NCBI GenBank assembly: GCA_963575745.1
Contig: CAUYUJ010015941.1
Location: forward strand, 132,501-196,500
DNA: 64,000 nt
From: Prorocentrum cordatum
Taxonomy: Eukaryota > Sar > Dinophyceae > Prorocentrales > Prorocentraceae
Direction: 5' to 3'
Part shown: positions 20,815 through 33,035 of the stretch, piece by piece
Position numbering within the stretch: the stretch's first letter is position 1
Layout of the letters: every line of letters starts with the position of its first letter
Made by a program: the position numbers and the translations under genes
The notes under the pieces: generated by a model
What the model was told of the DNA's origin: nothing
Databases searched by the model: none
What the model saw: the letters and a program-made list of their open reading frames with translations, nothing else

Positions 20815-21441
20815 AAATTGCAGCCGCTGCCCGATGGGATCGATGGCATCGCGGGCGCAGATTGCGCCGGCGATGCTACAGCTCGGAAGTCGAGGACAGT
20901 AGTGATACTCATGCTCGGGTCTTGCATGATCAAGCATGCCTCGACCAATCGAACGGACGTCGCGGTCTTGTGTGGCGAGGGTGAGCACTGCGCCATGCTG
21001 ATGGGTGCGACCCGCGCGCTCGGCCCCCAGTCCATGCTGCCGACTACGGCACCCAGGCAATGGACTACATAGGGGATGGGCCTCTCCCCCATCGAGCTCC
21101 ACAGTGACAGCGTTCCTGCTGAGGACGCTGCGACACGCCGGGGCATTGGCACGGCGCGCCATCTCTATGCCAGATACCCGCGGCTCCAGGAACAGCTGAC
21201 TGCTCGCGACGAGGTGGTGGAGCACATTCCAGGCTCAGCCAACCCAGCTGACATCTTGACCAAGCCCCTTGACCAGACACCAATGAGACGCCCCGACGAG
21301 GGCAGCGAGCTGCTTCGAGCATGGGAAAATTCAGAGAGCTTGCCGGCCAGGCTGGCCACAGCTTTTTCGTGCGAATGGGGTGGCGCATGGTGTTTCCAAC
21401 GGTCCTTGTGCGTCGCAGTCGCAGTAAAGACTGAGTACTAA
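20815..21441 (+). pseudogene. Ty1/copia RNase H domain, C-terminal end of pol
   Basis: In one frame the translation reads ADCAGDATARKSRTVVILML, GSCMIKHASTNRTDVAVLCG, EGEHCAMLMGATRALGPQSM, a single TAG at 21070-21072, then IELHSDSVPAEDAATRRGIG, TARHLYARYPRLQEQLTARD, VVEHIPGSANPADILTKPLD and a stop at 21441. These are the copia RNase H landmarks: DxAGD (first Asp near 20860), SSGEAEY represented by CGEGEH, HTDS as HSDS, and the closing NPADILTK. RNase H degrades the RNA strand during cDNA synthesis. Only one nonsense mutation interrupts the frame, so the copy is relatively young. RT motifs are not recognisable upstream. Confidence 0.85.
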
Positions 21442-21790
21442 GATCTGCCGTGCATGATTCAGGTTGCGGGGCAACGCTTGTTTTGGCCACCGTCGTGTTT
21501 GGCGGACGCTTGCGCCGAGTATTTACGGTGGTCCTGCCATGTTGATGTTTCGTGGCTGTGCGAGAGGCATGGCCAGCTTCGGACGTGCGAGATGCCAAGA
21601 TCCGCAGACAGTTTGCGATGCTGGTTGTGGCAACAAGGCGGGTGGTTTCCGCCTTCCACACGTTACTGTCCAGTGGAGTCAGGCTCTCACGGCATGATGT
21701 TATGGAGCATCTGTTTTGTTGCGCAAAAAACATGTCAGTTGATGTTGGATGGTGCGTTCCGCTTTTCATCTGCTTCAAAAGTAGTTGTTG
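21442..21790 (+). other. Possible 3-prime region or LTR of the copia element
   Basis: About 350 bp of non-repetitive sequence lies between the pol stop and a CT microsatellite, where a 3-prime LTR would lie. No second copy is present in the window, so LTR identity cannot be shown. Confidence 0.25.
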
Positions 21791-22190
21791 CACCTTTCCA
21801 TCCCTCCTTTTTTATCTCGATCCATCCCTCTCACATTTGTTTGTCTCTCTGCCTCCCTCTTTCTCGTTCTCTCTCTCTCTCTCTCTTTTTTTTTTTGTTT
21901 TTCTCTCTCTCTCTCTCTTTGTCGTCTATCTACGTATCCCTCTTCTCTCTCTCTCTCTCTCTTTCTCCCTCTTCACTCGCTCTCTTTTTTGTTGTTTCTC
22001 TCTCTCTCTCTCTTTCTCTCCCTCCCTCTCTTTATCTCTCACTTTCTCTCTCTCTCTCTCTCTTTTTATTTCTCTCTCTCTCACTCTCCCTTTGTTTGTT
22101 CCTTTTTTTTTGTCTCTCTCTCTCTCTCATTTCTCCCTCTCTCTCTCTCTCTCCCTCTCTCTTTCTCTCTCTCCCCATCGTTTCCCCCCT
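21791..22190 (+). repeat. CT-rich microsatellite
   Basis: Runs of CTCTCT broken by TTTTT and CCCT. It is polypyrimidine on the plus strand. Confidence 0.95.
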
Positions 22191-22559
22191 TCGCCCCGCT
22201 GCCTTTGCTGCAGACCCGTTGCTTCGCCCGCAGGTGTTCGTAGAGGCGTTCCAGCCGCCCCAGCGCTGGTCGTGCGGCGGCTGAAGGGGAGGGATGAAAG
22301 AGGCAGTATGACATGGCAATGGGGGCTCGATGGAGGGTGAGTGAGAGATGGCGAGAGAAAGAAGAGGCCTGGAGGGACGGATTGACGGGAGGACGGCGAA
22401 ATGATATAGGGGGAAAGGCGGAACGCGCGGGAGGATCAGGGGGTGGTGGTGGGGGGGGGGGCCGGGAGGAGGACGAGGATGAAGAGGCCGGCAGGAAGAG
22501 ATATGGGCGGGAGGAACAGGGAACATGGGGTGAGAGGGGGAGGGGAACAGGGATGAAGA

Positions 22560-22790
22560 TGATGATTCCAATGATGATGATGATGATGAAGAAAAAGAAG
22601 AAGATGATATTGATGATGATTATGATGGTGATAATGATGATGGTGATGATGTTGATGATGGTGATGCTGATGATGCTGATGATGATGACGATAATGGTGG
22701 TGGTGATGATGATGGTGATGATGGTGATGGTGGTGATGATGATGATGATGATGTTGATGATGACGATGACGACGACGATGATGATGATGC

Positions 22791-22821
<31 letters not shown>

Positions 22822-23090
22822 GATGCTGATGCGAATGAGTATGAGGATGAGGATGAGGATTTGGAGGAGGAGGACGAGGACGACGGATGCGAATGAGGAT
22901 GACGATGACGATGGTGATGAGGATGAGGGTGAGGGTGAGGATGAGGATGTGGATTTGGGATGCTGATGCTGCTGATGATGACGATGATGCTAATGATTGC
23001 GATGATGATGAGGATGAGGATGAGGATTTGGATGAGGATGATGGATGATTATGCGGATGATGATGCTGATGCTGATGCTGATGTTGATGC

Positions 23091-23134
<44 letters not shown>

Positions 23135-23291
23135 GTGATGATGATGGTGCTGATGATGATGATGATGATGATGATGAGGTTGTTGATGAGGTTGTTGATG
23201 ATGATGATGATGATGATTATGATGATGATGATGATGATGATGACGAGGATGATGTTGCTGATGATGATGATGCTGCTGATGATGCTGCTGC

Positions 23292-23383
<92 letters not shown>

Positions 23384-23462
23384 ATGATGATGATGATGAT
23401 GATGACGTGTATGCTGAGGCTGATGTTGCTGATTATGCTGCTGATGGCGATGATGAGGAATA
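22560..23462 (+). repeat. GAT trinucleotide array, 0.9 kb, interrupted
   Basis: Mostly GAT with GGT, GCT, GAG and GAC variants; near-pure at 23090-23460. Resembles the array at 6617-7245 in composition and strand. Homopolymer frames (His, Asp, Met, Ile) are not genes. Confidence 0.95.
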
Positions 23463-23900
23463 GGAGATTGAGAGATGGGGGAGGACGGGACACAGCTATT
23501 GACGGAGGGATGGTGATGGAGATGAGGACGGATACGAATGATGATGCAAAGATGGAGAACACGCGGAGGGGATCTGGAAGGAATGATGTGATGGGGTCTG
23601 GAGAGGGATGGGAATGTTGATGTTCCTTTGATTTGAGTTCCTCCTTTGTCGCCCTCGGACGTATCCACTCACTGCTGCGCTCGCTTCTGACCGCGTATAC
23701 ACCAATGCTGGTACGGTTTACGTTGGCGGTGGCAGTTTCTGCGTTCCCATGTGCTCATGGCGTGGCCGCAGGGACTCGGGAGCCAGAAGCTGCTATGGTC
23801 TCGAACGTGGCCCGGGTAAAGGACCCTGAGGCTCTGCTTGGCGTGCCCAGGAGTCGGAGCGCAGGGGCTGACCTGGCCCGCTGCCTTGGGAGACGTATGG

Positions 23901-23921
23901 CTTCAGCAAAATGGCTACGAT
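23901..23921 (-). other. Possible antisense spliced-leader relic (weak)
   Basis: The minus strand reads ATCGTAGCCATTTTG followed by CTGAAG. It shares the exact 13-mer CGTAGCCATTTTG with the dinoflagellate leader, but needs a one-base deletion and substitutions elsewhere. A GAG-rich purine stretch lies directly upstream on the same strand. Chance cannot be excluded. Confidence 0.3.
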
Positions 23922-24056
23922 CTTCTTCCTCTTCGTCCTCCACCTCCTCCTCGTCCCGTCGATCCGCCTCTTGATACCTCCACTCCTCTATTCGATCTTG
24001 CGTCTTCCCCGCCTCCACCTCTCGATCCTCCGTCCCCAATGTTTGCTGTCCTTACT

Positions 24057-24134
24057 CCTTTCCCTCCAGCTCCTCCTCCTCCTCCTCCTCCTCCTCCAGC
24101 TTCTCTGCCTCTTCCTTCTCCTTCTACTCCTCTC
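24057..24134 (+). repeat. CTC/TCC microsatellite
   Basis: CTCCAGCTCCTCCTCCTCCT and variants; polypyrimidine on the plus strand. Confidence 0.9.
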
Positions 24135-24438
24135 TCACACAGCCTGGTGCGACTATCCCTCTCCACCGCGGCGCCGCTCCACGCGCGGGTCCGTGGCCAT
24201 TACCGCGGTGGTACCGCCCCACGCCAGGTCCGTAGGTTCCGAAGACGGGAGGAGTGGGGGGGAGGACCGAGTATTGTAACCAGATTCATATCACTTAGGA
24301 AAAGGGGGAAAGAATGTATGGGGGGTGGCTGGGCCTTTCAGTGGAGCTACAGCGTGAATGCTAAAGACGTGGCATCTTGCTTGTCACACCTCGCATGTAG
24401 TACTCTTGTATGTAGCGCTGTAAACGTGGTAGCTCTGC

Positions 24439-24488
24439 TCCTACTCCTCCTCCTCCTCCTCCTCCTCCTCCTCCTCCTCCTCCTCCTG
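24439..24488 (+). repeat. (CTC)n microsatellite
   Basis: Near-pure CTC triplets. The following 24489-24929 is unique sequence without a recognised gene. Confidence 0.95.
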
Positions 24489-24929
24489 AATGCGTATCCA
24501 TAGTCTACGGCTTCAGGTTGGCCGGTCTAACCGTAACTATTGCGCCATCCGATCGTACATTGCATCGGACAGGCTGTCATATCGAAGAAACATGTGGCAA
24601 TCCCTGGCTGGCTTTCGGAGGCTGCGAGGTCGTATAAGCGCTCGAGCACACAGTCAGCTTGCCTCAGGTCGTGATTCTGGTAGGCTCCAGCCGTCTCTTG
24701 GAGCGTGTTGGCGAGCCGCCTCTTGGGGTACTTATCGATGGGCTCGACGTTGGCGCTCTTGACGCTGATGGCCACCGATCGCGATCATAATGCCCAGCAC
24801 TCCGTAGTGATATCCCACGCGCCCAAGGTATCCTCCAAACCATTGTAGCGCCTCTGCCCTTACGTCCGGTAATGTAGGTGGCGCCCCTTGTCGTAGTCCT
24901 GCGTGTGCAGGTGCTCCCGCCTGTTCGGG

Positions 24930-26050
24930 TGGCCTGCCTAGTTCTGCAGGTGGCTCGCGTAGCTTAGGTGATTGACTTCGTCGCTACGCTGGTGATCCTC
25001 GTAGCTCAGCTCGTTGCCCTTGTAGCTCAGCTGGTGGCTTTCGAGTTGGCCTTTGCAATTCAGCTCGTCGCCCTGGTAGCTCTGTAAGGGGCTTTCTGGT
25101 GGTCCTCGTGGCCCTGCTTGTAGCCCTAGTAGCTCAGCGCGTGGTCCTGGTAGCCCCGCTGGTGGCCCTCGTGGGTCTGCTGGTGGCTCGCGTAGCTCAG
25201 AAGGTGGCCCTCGTGGTGGAGCTGGTGTCCCTCGTAGCCCTGCTGGAGGCCCTGGACGCTCGGGAGGTGGCACTGGGAGCTTTGCTGGTGGCTCCAGTAG
25301 CTCTGCCTGCGGCCTTCGTGCCCCAGCTTTTAGCCTTTGTGGCTCAGCTGGTTGCTCTCGAAGATCTGCCTGTTGCTGTCGAAGCTCCGCGCGTAGCTCT
25401 CGTAGCTCAGCTGGTGGCCTTCGAAGCTCTGCTCGCAGCCCACAGCTGAGCAGGTGGCCCTCGTAGCTGGGCAGGTGGCCCTCGTAGCTGAGCAGGTCGC
25501 TTTCGAACCTCCGCTCGTGGCCCTTGCAGTTCAGTTCGTCGCCCTGGTAGCTTTGCAGGAGGCTCTCGTGGCGTTGCTTGTGGCCAGCGTAGCTCAGGCA
25601 GTGGCCCGCGTAGCTCGGCTGGTGGCTCTCCAAGCTCAGGTGGTGGCTCTTAAAGCTCAGCCGGTGGCCCTGGAGGCTTTGTTTCTTGCCGTCGTAGCTC
25701 TGCCAGTGGCCCTCAGAGTTCAGCCAGTGGGTCTTGAAGCCTTTGTTCTTGCCGTCGAATCTCTGCTTGTGGCCATCGAGGCTCAGCTGATGGTTATCGA
25801 AGGTTTGTTTCCGCCATCGCAGCTCTGCGGGCCCTCGAGGCGCAGCCAGTGGCTCTTGAGGCTCTGCTTCTTGCCGTCGAAGCTTTGGTTGTGGCCCTCG
25901 AAGTTCTGCTTCTGGCGATTGAAACTCTGCTGGTGGCCCTGGTGGCTGTGCTATTGGTCCTCGAAGCCGTGCTTCTTGTCGTCGGAGCTCCGCTGGTGGC
26001 CATCGTAGCTCTGCTGGTGGCCCTGGAAGTTCCGCTGGTGGCTTTCGAAA
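24930..26050 (+). repeat. 21-bp minisatellite, about 1.1 kb
   Basis: Unit close to GTGGCCCTCGTAGCTCAGCT. Because 21 is a multiple of three, both strands show seven-residue periodicity (plus QVALVAE; minus PPAELRG or LSYEGHQ, depending on frame). One minus-strand frame stays open for 373 codons (26059-24938), but it changes repeat phase internally, as a non-coding repeat without stop codons would. Confidence 0.9.
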
Positions 26051-26929
26051 AGCCGGCATCGTGAGCGGTAGTGTGAGGAAGCCGTATGAGGCGTAATCGT
26101 CGAAGCCGTTGAACTCGTCGAACCTTTGTAGGCGTCGTAGTCGTCTTCGTCGTTGGCGGAGTCGGCGTGGTCCGCCAGTATTTCCACGACGATGTATTTG
26201 GTTACCGTTTCGGTGTGCTCGGCCTTGTCGCGCCTGGTGTTGTCTTTGGTGGTGTAGTTGTCGTGATTGCTTTCGTACCTGTCTTACTTAGGCACGTGCG
26301 CCCTTGTTGACGCATCACTCTGAGGCTGCCTGTCACTGGTCGGCGCGCCTCACCACCTTGGCGACGTCCTTCTGAGTGATGTAGCCGCCTGTCCGCGCGG
26401 CGCATCCCAGCCTGCGCGCTGCGGCGCGCTGCCCTCGGTCTCCAGCGGCTGGATATGGCCCCGAAGCCCTTCTCGTCATGGACTGCTGGCGCCCGCTGCC
26501 CCCGTTCCGCCATCGCGCGGCGGCGGGCCGTGCGGGCTGGGGCCAGCCCCGCTGCCGCGTGGCCCAGAGTGCGGGAGGTGGATCCCGCGCGCAGCTTCTC
26601 CTCCTGGCCCCCCCCCCCCCCCCCCCCCCTCCCCGTGCCGAAGGCTTCCGCGACCCCTGGGGCGGACGTTGCGCGGGGTGCATGGGGCGCCTGCAAGGGC
26701 GCGCGCTGAGCGCGCGCCCGACGAGCGCCTGCGCGACGCCCCAGGTTGCCGGGGCAGCGCCGGCCCGCGAGGTTCTCACCTCGCTCGCTGACAAACCGGC
26801 GGCGAGGCTGGAAGTCTCGCGCACCTCGCGGTCTTCGTCTCGGTGATGTCACGCTTCAACCACGAGGTCTTCCCCTCTCGCGGGGCGCCGCCCCGAACGC
26901 GGGCTTAAGATGGCCCTTTCGGCTGCGGG
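26051..26929. other. Unassigned DNA with a poly-C run
   Basis: No gene recognised. A C homopolymer run lies near 26610-26628. Confidence 0.4.
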
Positions 26930-28700
26930 GGTCGGCAGTCTTCTTTGCATTCGATTCGTCGGAGGTTGCGACCTCCAGGACGCAGCCCGGCGGCAATGCT
27001 GGCGGCCCGCGCGCTTGCCTCCCCTGCGAGCTCCTAGGCGCGCGCCCCTCCGGGCGCGGACGGGCGGCTACGCCAGAGGCGTCGCTTCTGTGCGAACGCT
27101 TTTCGCGCTCTCCGGGGCGCGGCCCGGGGGCGCCGCCGGCGGGCCCGCGCGCCTGCTCCAATCGCGCGGCGAGAGCTTCCTGGGCGCGCCCTGGCGCCAA
27201 TGCCCTCGGTCTGTTGTGTTTTCGACGCGTCGGGGGGTCTGCCCCCCGGAACGCAGCCCGGTGACGACGCCGGCGGCCCTGCGCGCCCGGCCCGCCCGCG
27301 AGGCGGGCGCTTTTTGGGCGCGGCGCGGCGGAAGTGCCAGTGGTATTGTTTTTGTTTTGCCCGAGTGCTTGGGCGCGTCAGTCAGAGCCTCTGCCTTCCC
27401 GCGCGCTGCCCGGCGGCGGCGCCGGCGAGTCTGGGCGCCAGCTGCCCCTGCTGCGCGGCATTCGCTGCCTAGAATCGGACTGGCGGCGCTGCCAGACGCC
27501 GGATTTTCTTTCGACGCGTCGGAGGAGCTGCCCTCCGGGACGCAGCCCGGCGGAGATGCCGATGGTCTGGCGCGCGTGCCCCGCCTGCGAGGCAAGCGCC
27601 ATTAGTGCGTTGCTTGGCGGAAGTGCCAGCGGCCTCGGTTTCTCTCGACGCGTCGGAGGTTCGGCCCTTCGGGGCGCAGCCCGGCGGCGATGCCGGCGGC
27701 CCTGCGCGCCCCCCCCACCCGCGAGGCATGCGCCTCGAGATCTCGGGCGCAGCATGTTGCTTTCATTCGATTCGTCGAAGGATTTAATATTATTTCCTGG
27801 GACATCTTGGCGGCAGCGCCGGCGGCCCCAAGCGCATGCCCTACCTGCGAGGCCAGCGCCTGCTGGGCGCAGCCTAGCGGTAACTATTGCCACGGGTCTT
27901 GCCCTCATTCGTTTCGTTGGAAATTCTGAGCGCAGCTGAGTTCCCGGGAACTTTGGCGCGGCTTCGACGCCGGCGGCCCCGCGCGCCGACGCGCGGCAAG
28001 CGCTTCCTGGGAACTGCCCGGCGGAAGCGCCGGTGTTCTCAGTCGGAGGTTCTGGCCTCCAGGGCGCAGCTCGGCGGCAATGCCGGCGGCCTCGCGCACT
28101 TGCCCTGCCCGCGAGGCAAGCGTCTATCGGACGCAGCCCGTTGCTTTCATTCGATTCCTCGAAGGATCTTATTTCTGGGACATCCTGGCGGCGCCTGCGA
28201 GGCCAGCGCCTGCGCGCGGCCTGTTGGTCTCATTCGATTCGTCTGAGGTTGAAGCCTCTTCCGGGACATAGCTCGACGGCAGCGCCGGCGGTCTCGCGCG
28301 CCCGCCTCGCGAGGCATGCGTCTATCGGACGCAGCCTGTAGTTTTCGTTTCATCAGAGGTTCTTACTTCCGAGTCATGGCCCGGCGGCAATGCCAGCGGT
28401 CTTACGCGCCTGCCCCATTCGCGAGGCATGCGTTTCTCGGGCGCGCCCTGAGGTTTTCATTCGATTCGTCTGAGGTTGACCTCCGGGACATAGCCCAGCG
28501 GCAATGCCGGCGGTCTCGCGCGCCCGCCCTGCTCGCGAGACAGGCGCTCACGGGCGCAGACTGGCGGTGATGCCAACGGTCTTGGCTTCATTAATTCGTT
28601 CGTTGGGGATCCTACTCCCCGGGGCGCAGCTCGGCGGCTGCTGGCGGCCCTGTGCGCCGACCCCAGTTGCGAGGCGGTCGGTTTCTGATCCGCTTCGTCA
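26930..28700 (+). repeat. Satellite-like tandem array, about 130-bp unit, about 13-14 copies
   Basis: Units contain TTTCATTCGATTCGTCGGAG, then CTCC(G)GGACGCAGCCCGGCGG, CAATGCCGGCGGCC, a GCGCGCCTGCCC block, and GCGAGGCAAGCGCC. The TTCGATTCGTCGGAGG anchor falls near 26950, 27222, 27513, 27645, 27767, 27908, 28041, 28150, 28233, 28343, 28460 and 28597. Spacing is 83-145 bp apart from two roughly 280-bp gaps before 27513 that may hold diverged copies. Frames through it are repeat translations. Confidence 0.85.
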
Positions 28701-31700
28701 TCGCTTGTCCCTCCGCCGCCTCTGAGCCCCTATAGGCGCCTCGGGGCTTGGGCCTGCCGTGCCATCCATGCCGCTCTGACTGGGCGCGTCAGGCCAAAAT
28801 CCCGGGCGGTTTCCTCGAGGCCGCGTCGTGCCGAAATCCCCGGCGCTCTGTCCTCGGCTTCGCCGGGCCGATTTTCCCGGCTGTGCGCGCAAGCCAAACG
28901 CGTTTCATAAGCGCTGGTGGAGATGCTCCTCGCCTTATGCGTTGGCGGGCAGAATCTACGCGACAACGGCGATAGCGCGAATGCTGCCCCACCCCCGCAG
29001 ACACTATCGCAACTTGGGGGCGAAATGGACGAGTGAAGCGCGAGGCGCTGCCTGACGAGGGCCCGGCAAGATAGCGCGTCCATCGTGCGCTCTTGTGCGA
29101 GTTATTCGACATTTTGTTTGTAGGATTTTGTGCAGATTCATACATGTGGGGACGGATGGGGCGCGCTTTGATACAAAAATAACAAATTGTCTGTCCAGCT
29201 GAACTCTGTTTTCAGTTCGTGCGAAGACAGCCTGCACTCTTGGCCAGTTGTAGGTGAAACGCGTTTTTCGCAAAGGAAATTCAGGGCATTGCCTCCGGTT
29301 CAAACGCAGCGCTCGGGATCAGCGTGTTCTGCCCGCCATGTAGCGTAGTTCAAGGCATGCCTGCTGCCCGCTCACCCATGCAATTTTCCAATTGCGCGAT
29401 GAGTGCGCGCGCATTCCCGACACGATTCATTGCGCGCCTTGCGCGCGCGCCGGGCGCGACGCTTCCGCGCTGCGCCAGCCGCGCATTTCAAATCGCGCTG
29501 GCCCGACCCTGGCCCGATCCCACGATCCACCCCCCAGCCCGCCACTGAGTGAACCAAGGCGGGTCTGGGTGCGATTCGAACCGCCGTGGATCAATGGGTC
29601 CAGGTGGATGGGCGCGCGGGTCTGGGCAACTTTCTGGGTTCGAGGGCGCTCGAGTCGGGCCGGCGCCCTGGGCCTCTTATCGGGGGCCGCCGCGGGCCCA
29701 AACCCGGGTGCGCGATTCGATTGCAATCCCGGGGGCGCTCCCGGGTGCCAGATTCGAGCCGGCTTCTTGGGCTTGCTCTCGCGCGCTCGATCCGGGCCGA
29801 ATGCCCGGGCGTGCAATGCCATCGAAATTCCGGGCCCCTGTCTTGCAGGGTGCCCGATTCAAGCTGGAATCATTTCTGCGCGTTTCATCCCAGCGCCCCA
29901 GGCTCAGTCTCGTGAGCGTCGATCTCGCTTATGCCCTGGCGTCTTGCGGCGCTCCGGAGCCGGGCTGGGCCGTCATTCATCATCCGGTCAAAATATTGGT
30001 CGGGCCGAGGAGCTCGCGTGCGCGCGGGCCCCCGACGCAGCGTTCCAATGGGCCACCAGCGACTTCGCCGCGTGCATCAGCGGCGCGGGCCACTGGCTCA
30101 TTGATGTGCTGTTTCCGGAGCCCGTGCGCATGCGAGCTCTTGTTGGCCTGGAAGCCCGACCCACTTCTTACCCGAATTCTGCGCATCACACCCTTGCAGC
30201 CCTTGCGCTGCTGCGCGCCCGTCGGCGAGACCGCTGCGACGATGGGGGTCGCCGCAGACCGTCGGAGCAAGTCTTTGCCGTTGTATCTCCCATTCGCATT
30301 CCTGCGCTTACGGGGCATTCTATTCACGGCTAGCTTGCCCACGTGGCTGACGGGCCGCGCCGCCCAGGCAGCCTGCGCCGAGAGCCGGGATGCAGCGGCC
30401 GCTTGTCTGGCGGACCAGACGTCGAGCGCAGCGGGGGATCGATGATCGAGATGCGGAGCGGCGTTCAACCGCCGGATACCGCGGCAGCCGTCGCTGCGCC
30501 CCTAGGCCGCTGGCCCCGAGACCAGTCCCCACCTCGGCACCGGGCGCGGGAAAGGGGCAGGCAGCTCGGGTCGCCGGTGATGGGGTCACGCAAATGGGGG
30601 GTCAAGAAAGCACCCTAAGGGGCCCTTTGTTGCATTGCACCTTTTTGTAAATCCTCGGCGCCGCCATCCGGCCCGCCGTCCGCATCGTGGTGAACGCTGC
30701 GGTGAGTTCTATGTGAGCTCTTCTCTGACTGGCCCCAACGCTCGGGGTCGCGAGGCGGCGCGAGGGCCGCGCGCGCGGCCGCTGCGCGCAGCAGGAATAG
30801 TGGATGCACTTTTTCGGTTTCCCTTTTTACGTGCAACGCATCATTGGGCCCCTTTGATGAACACTTTCGATCCACATTTTGACCCACTGGGGTAGGGGCA
30901 CTTCTGGGTCACTTTCAGGCGCTGCAACTTTTGGCCGCCAGCCAGTTTCGCGCATCCACTTGTCTGACCAGGTGGCGTTCGCGCGGTGCGCAGACCCTAG
31001 TTCTCTGGCGACATTAGCAGTTGCGCGTCGAGCCTGGGAGAGCCACCATCAGACATCCTGCGGGCGTGCCGAGCGCCGCGCGCATCGCGAGCAGGGCCTC
31101 GAGGCTGCTCCGTTTGGGATGCGCGCGCAGACCCCCCCATGCGCGTGGCCCCCCATCGCGGGCCACCCGAGCAGCGCGGGCGCGCCGGGGCCAAGGCCGC
31201 AGCCCAGCCCCGCTAGGCGGCTTGGCAGCTTGGCAAAGGAGGCCAATCTCAGGCCCCCGCTGGCCAGACCGGCCAGGCCGAGCCACGGCCCCCCAGGGGC
31301 CGGGGCCACTTGTGCCCCGGGGCGAAGGCTCCAGACCGCCGTGCGCCGCGCATGTTCAATCCGCCTTCCTCCGCAGCGGCGGCGCAACGGACGCTCCGCG
31401 GCGAGAGCGGCCGCGCCAGCGGGAGGGCCAGGGGGCTTCAAAGTCGGCTCACAGGGCTAATCCAATGAAGCCACTGTCCAATATTGTCTCAGCGCAAGCC
31501 GAAGTCGACTTTTGGCTTGGCCACGCCAATCGCGGTTCGCCAGGGGCTGCTGCCAACACCCGCGCGCGGCTTCGGTGCGCCTAGGTGCCCTCCTAAGACG
31601 AGTTATTGGCCCTGGGCCTCGCAGAGCAGTCCGCCGAACTCCGGGATGAAAAACTATCCGACGACGCCGCCTCCCTGCAAACGCTCACGGGTGGGATCGA

Positions 31701-32399
31701 CCGTCTCTGCGATGTTCACTTCGAGCCATAGCCGGCGCCGGCAGACAGCCCGCGGCGCCCCCCATCAGGGCGCACTTGGGCCGGGCGAGTTTGAGGCCCG
31801 CATCGGCGCCTTCATTCGCGCCCGGGACAAACCCGCCCCTCCAGGGGGCCAGGGGCCGCAATTCGGTGCAACAGACATTTTTTTGCCCTCCCTTGAGATC
31901 GCGAAGATGGGCGCCACCTCCGCCGCGGTCGAGGAGCCGATGAAGGCGCTCGATAAGATGGGCTGCGCAGCGGACGCGGCCCCCGCGTTTGCGAGCCCGC
32001 CGAGTCCGCGCCCCAGCCAGCGACGCCCGCTGGCCCAGCGGTGAAACAGCCGCCTGGCCCCCTTGCGCCAGAGAGCGCGGCGGCAGCCGCTGCCCGGGCA
32101 GATGGGGGCAAGTCGTCGGGGTGACGCCCGCGGCGCAGTGGATGCAGTCGCCCCGCAACCTTCGGTCTAGTCTGCCCTAGTGCTTCCACATTGCTCGGTC
32201 TCTTTAGAGCTGTGTACTTTTAACGGAGTCGCCTGGACCTCTGGCTGGCTTCCGTAGGAGCAGGGCAAATTTCGTGGGTTCAGGGTGGTAATTCCGCAGG
32301 TACCTTTATTGCGTGAGTCTCATGACATCAAACTAGCTTCGGAAGCGTGCCTGCGTTTGGGGTGGCACCCTGCGCTCTCGCCAACAGTGCGCTCTGAAG
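28701..32399. other. Unassigned DNA upstream of the LINE
   Basis: GC-rich frames on both strands, no family motif recognised. A LINE ORF1 would be expected somewhere in 30.8-32.4 kb given the endonuclease start near 32.49 kb, but no CxxC zinc finger or coiled coil was identified. 29540-29880 contains clustered GGGTGCxNGATTCGA-like phrases. Confidence 0.35.
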
Positions 32400-32489
32400 G
32401 TGCCCGCCCATTGTAGGCGTTGCTGTGTTGGTCAGGCGCGCTCGCGACGCAGGCGCGTCACCCTTGCCTCCTACCTCTCTCCTTCCCTT

Positions 32490-33035
32490 GGCGCGTCTCG
32501 ATTGCATGGGGTCAAGCTTGACATTCCCCGCTTCGATTTTGTCTTTCTCGTTTCTTTATATCTGCACGTCGTTGACAAAGTAAGCACTGATAATAAGGCG
32601 CATTTGGCGCACCTCAGCGTCATGCAGCACCAGAGCGGCATACTTGGGGGCGATTTGAATTTTTCTTTCTCCATCTTCACTCATGTCCACTTCTGTGAGC
32701 GCAGCGGTTTCTGTATAGTTCCCCCTACTGAGCATGCGTATTTCCCAAGAAGGCGAAGCCCACAGTTGATAGTTGATTTCGTTCTGGCGTCGCGGAGCTT
32801 GCGCCCGCTTGTTTTGCGCATTAAGTTTCGCGCCGCGTTCGACGCTGTTGCGCTTGCTGGCCGCCGCTTTATCAGAGTGGCCGTGGACCTCGATCGCGAG
32901 GCAATGGTGTCCAGGCTCAGGTCCCCTTTTCAACTGCCCCCCCCCCGTTGCTGGCTTCGGGCCGTTGGGCCGCGCCTGGGGCGGGCGTTCATCTGTTGCT
33001 CGCCCGAGCCCACTCCCGCCTCAACCACGGTGTGA
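32490..33035 (+). pseudogene. LINE AP-endonuclease-like domain
   Basis: The frame contains LDIPRFDFVFLVSLYLHVVD, a beta-strand and helix typical of the family, then ILGGDLNFSF (32646-32663), the GDxN metal/phosphate motif, and SPQLIVDFVLASRSL, the D-x-(V/I) strand preceding the catalytic His. A possible SDH remnant, LSEWPW, is in another frame near 32875, showing a frameshift. The domain would nick target DNA. Upstream boundary is uncertain because the frame opens at 32400 without clear homology. Confidence 0.58.

Noticed and set aside
22436-23668. A 410-codon His-rich minus-strand frame and Asp/Met-rich plus frames
   Set aside because: Pure products of the GAT array.
29565-29590. A tRNA-like B-box (GGTTCGAAT) on the minus strand
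   Set aside because: The flanking bases cannot form a T stem and no A-box or cloverleaf is visible.
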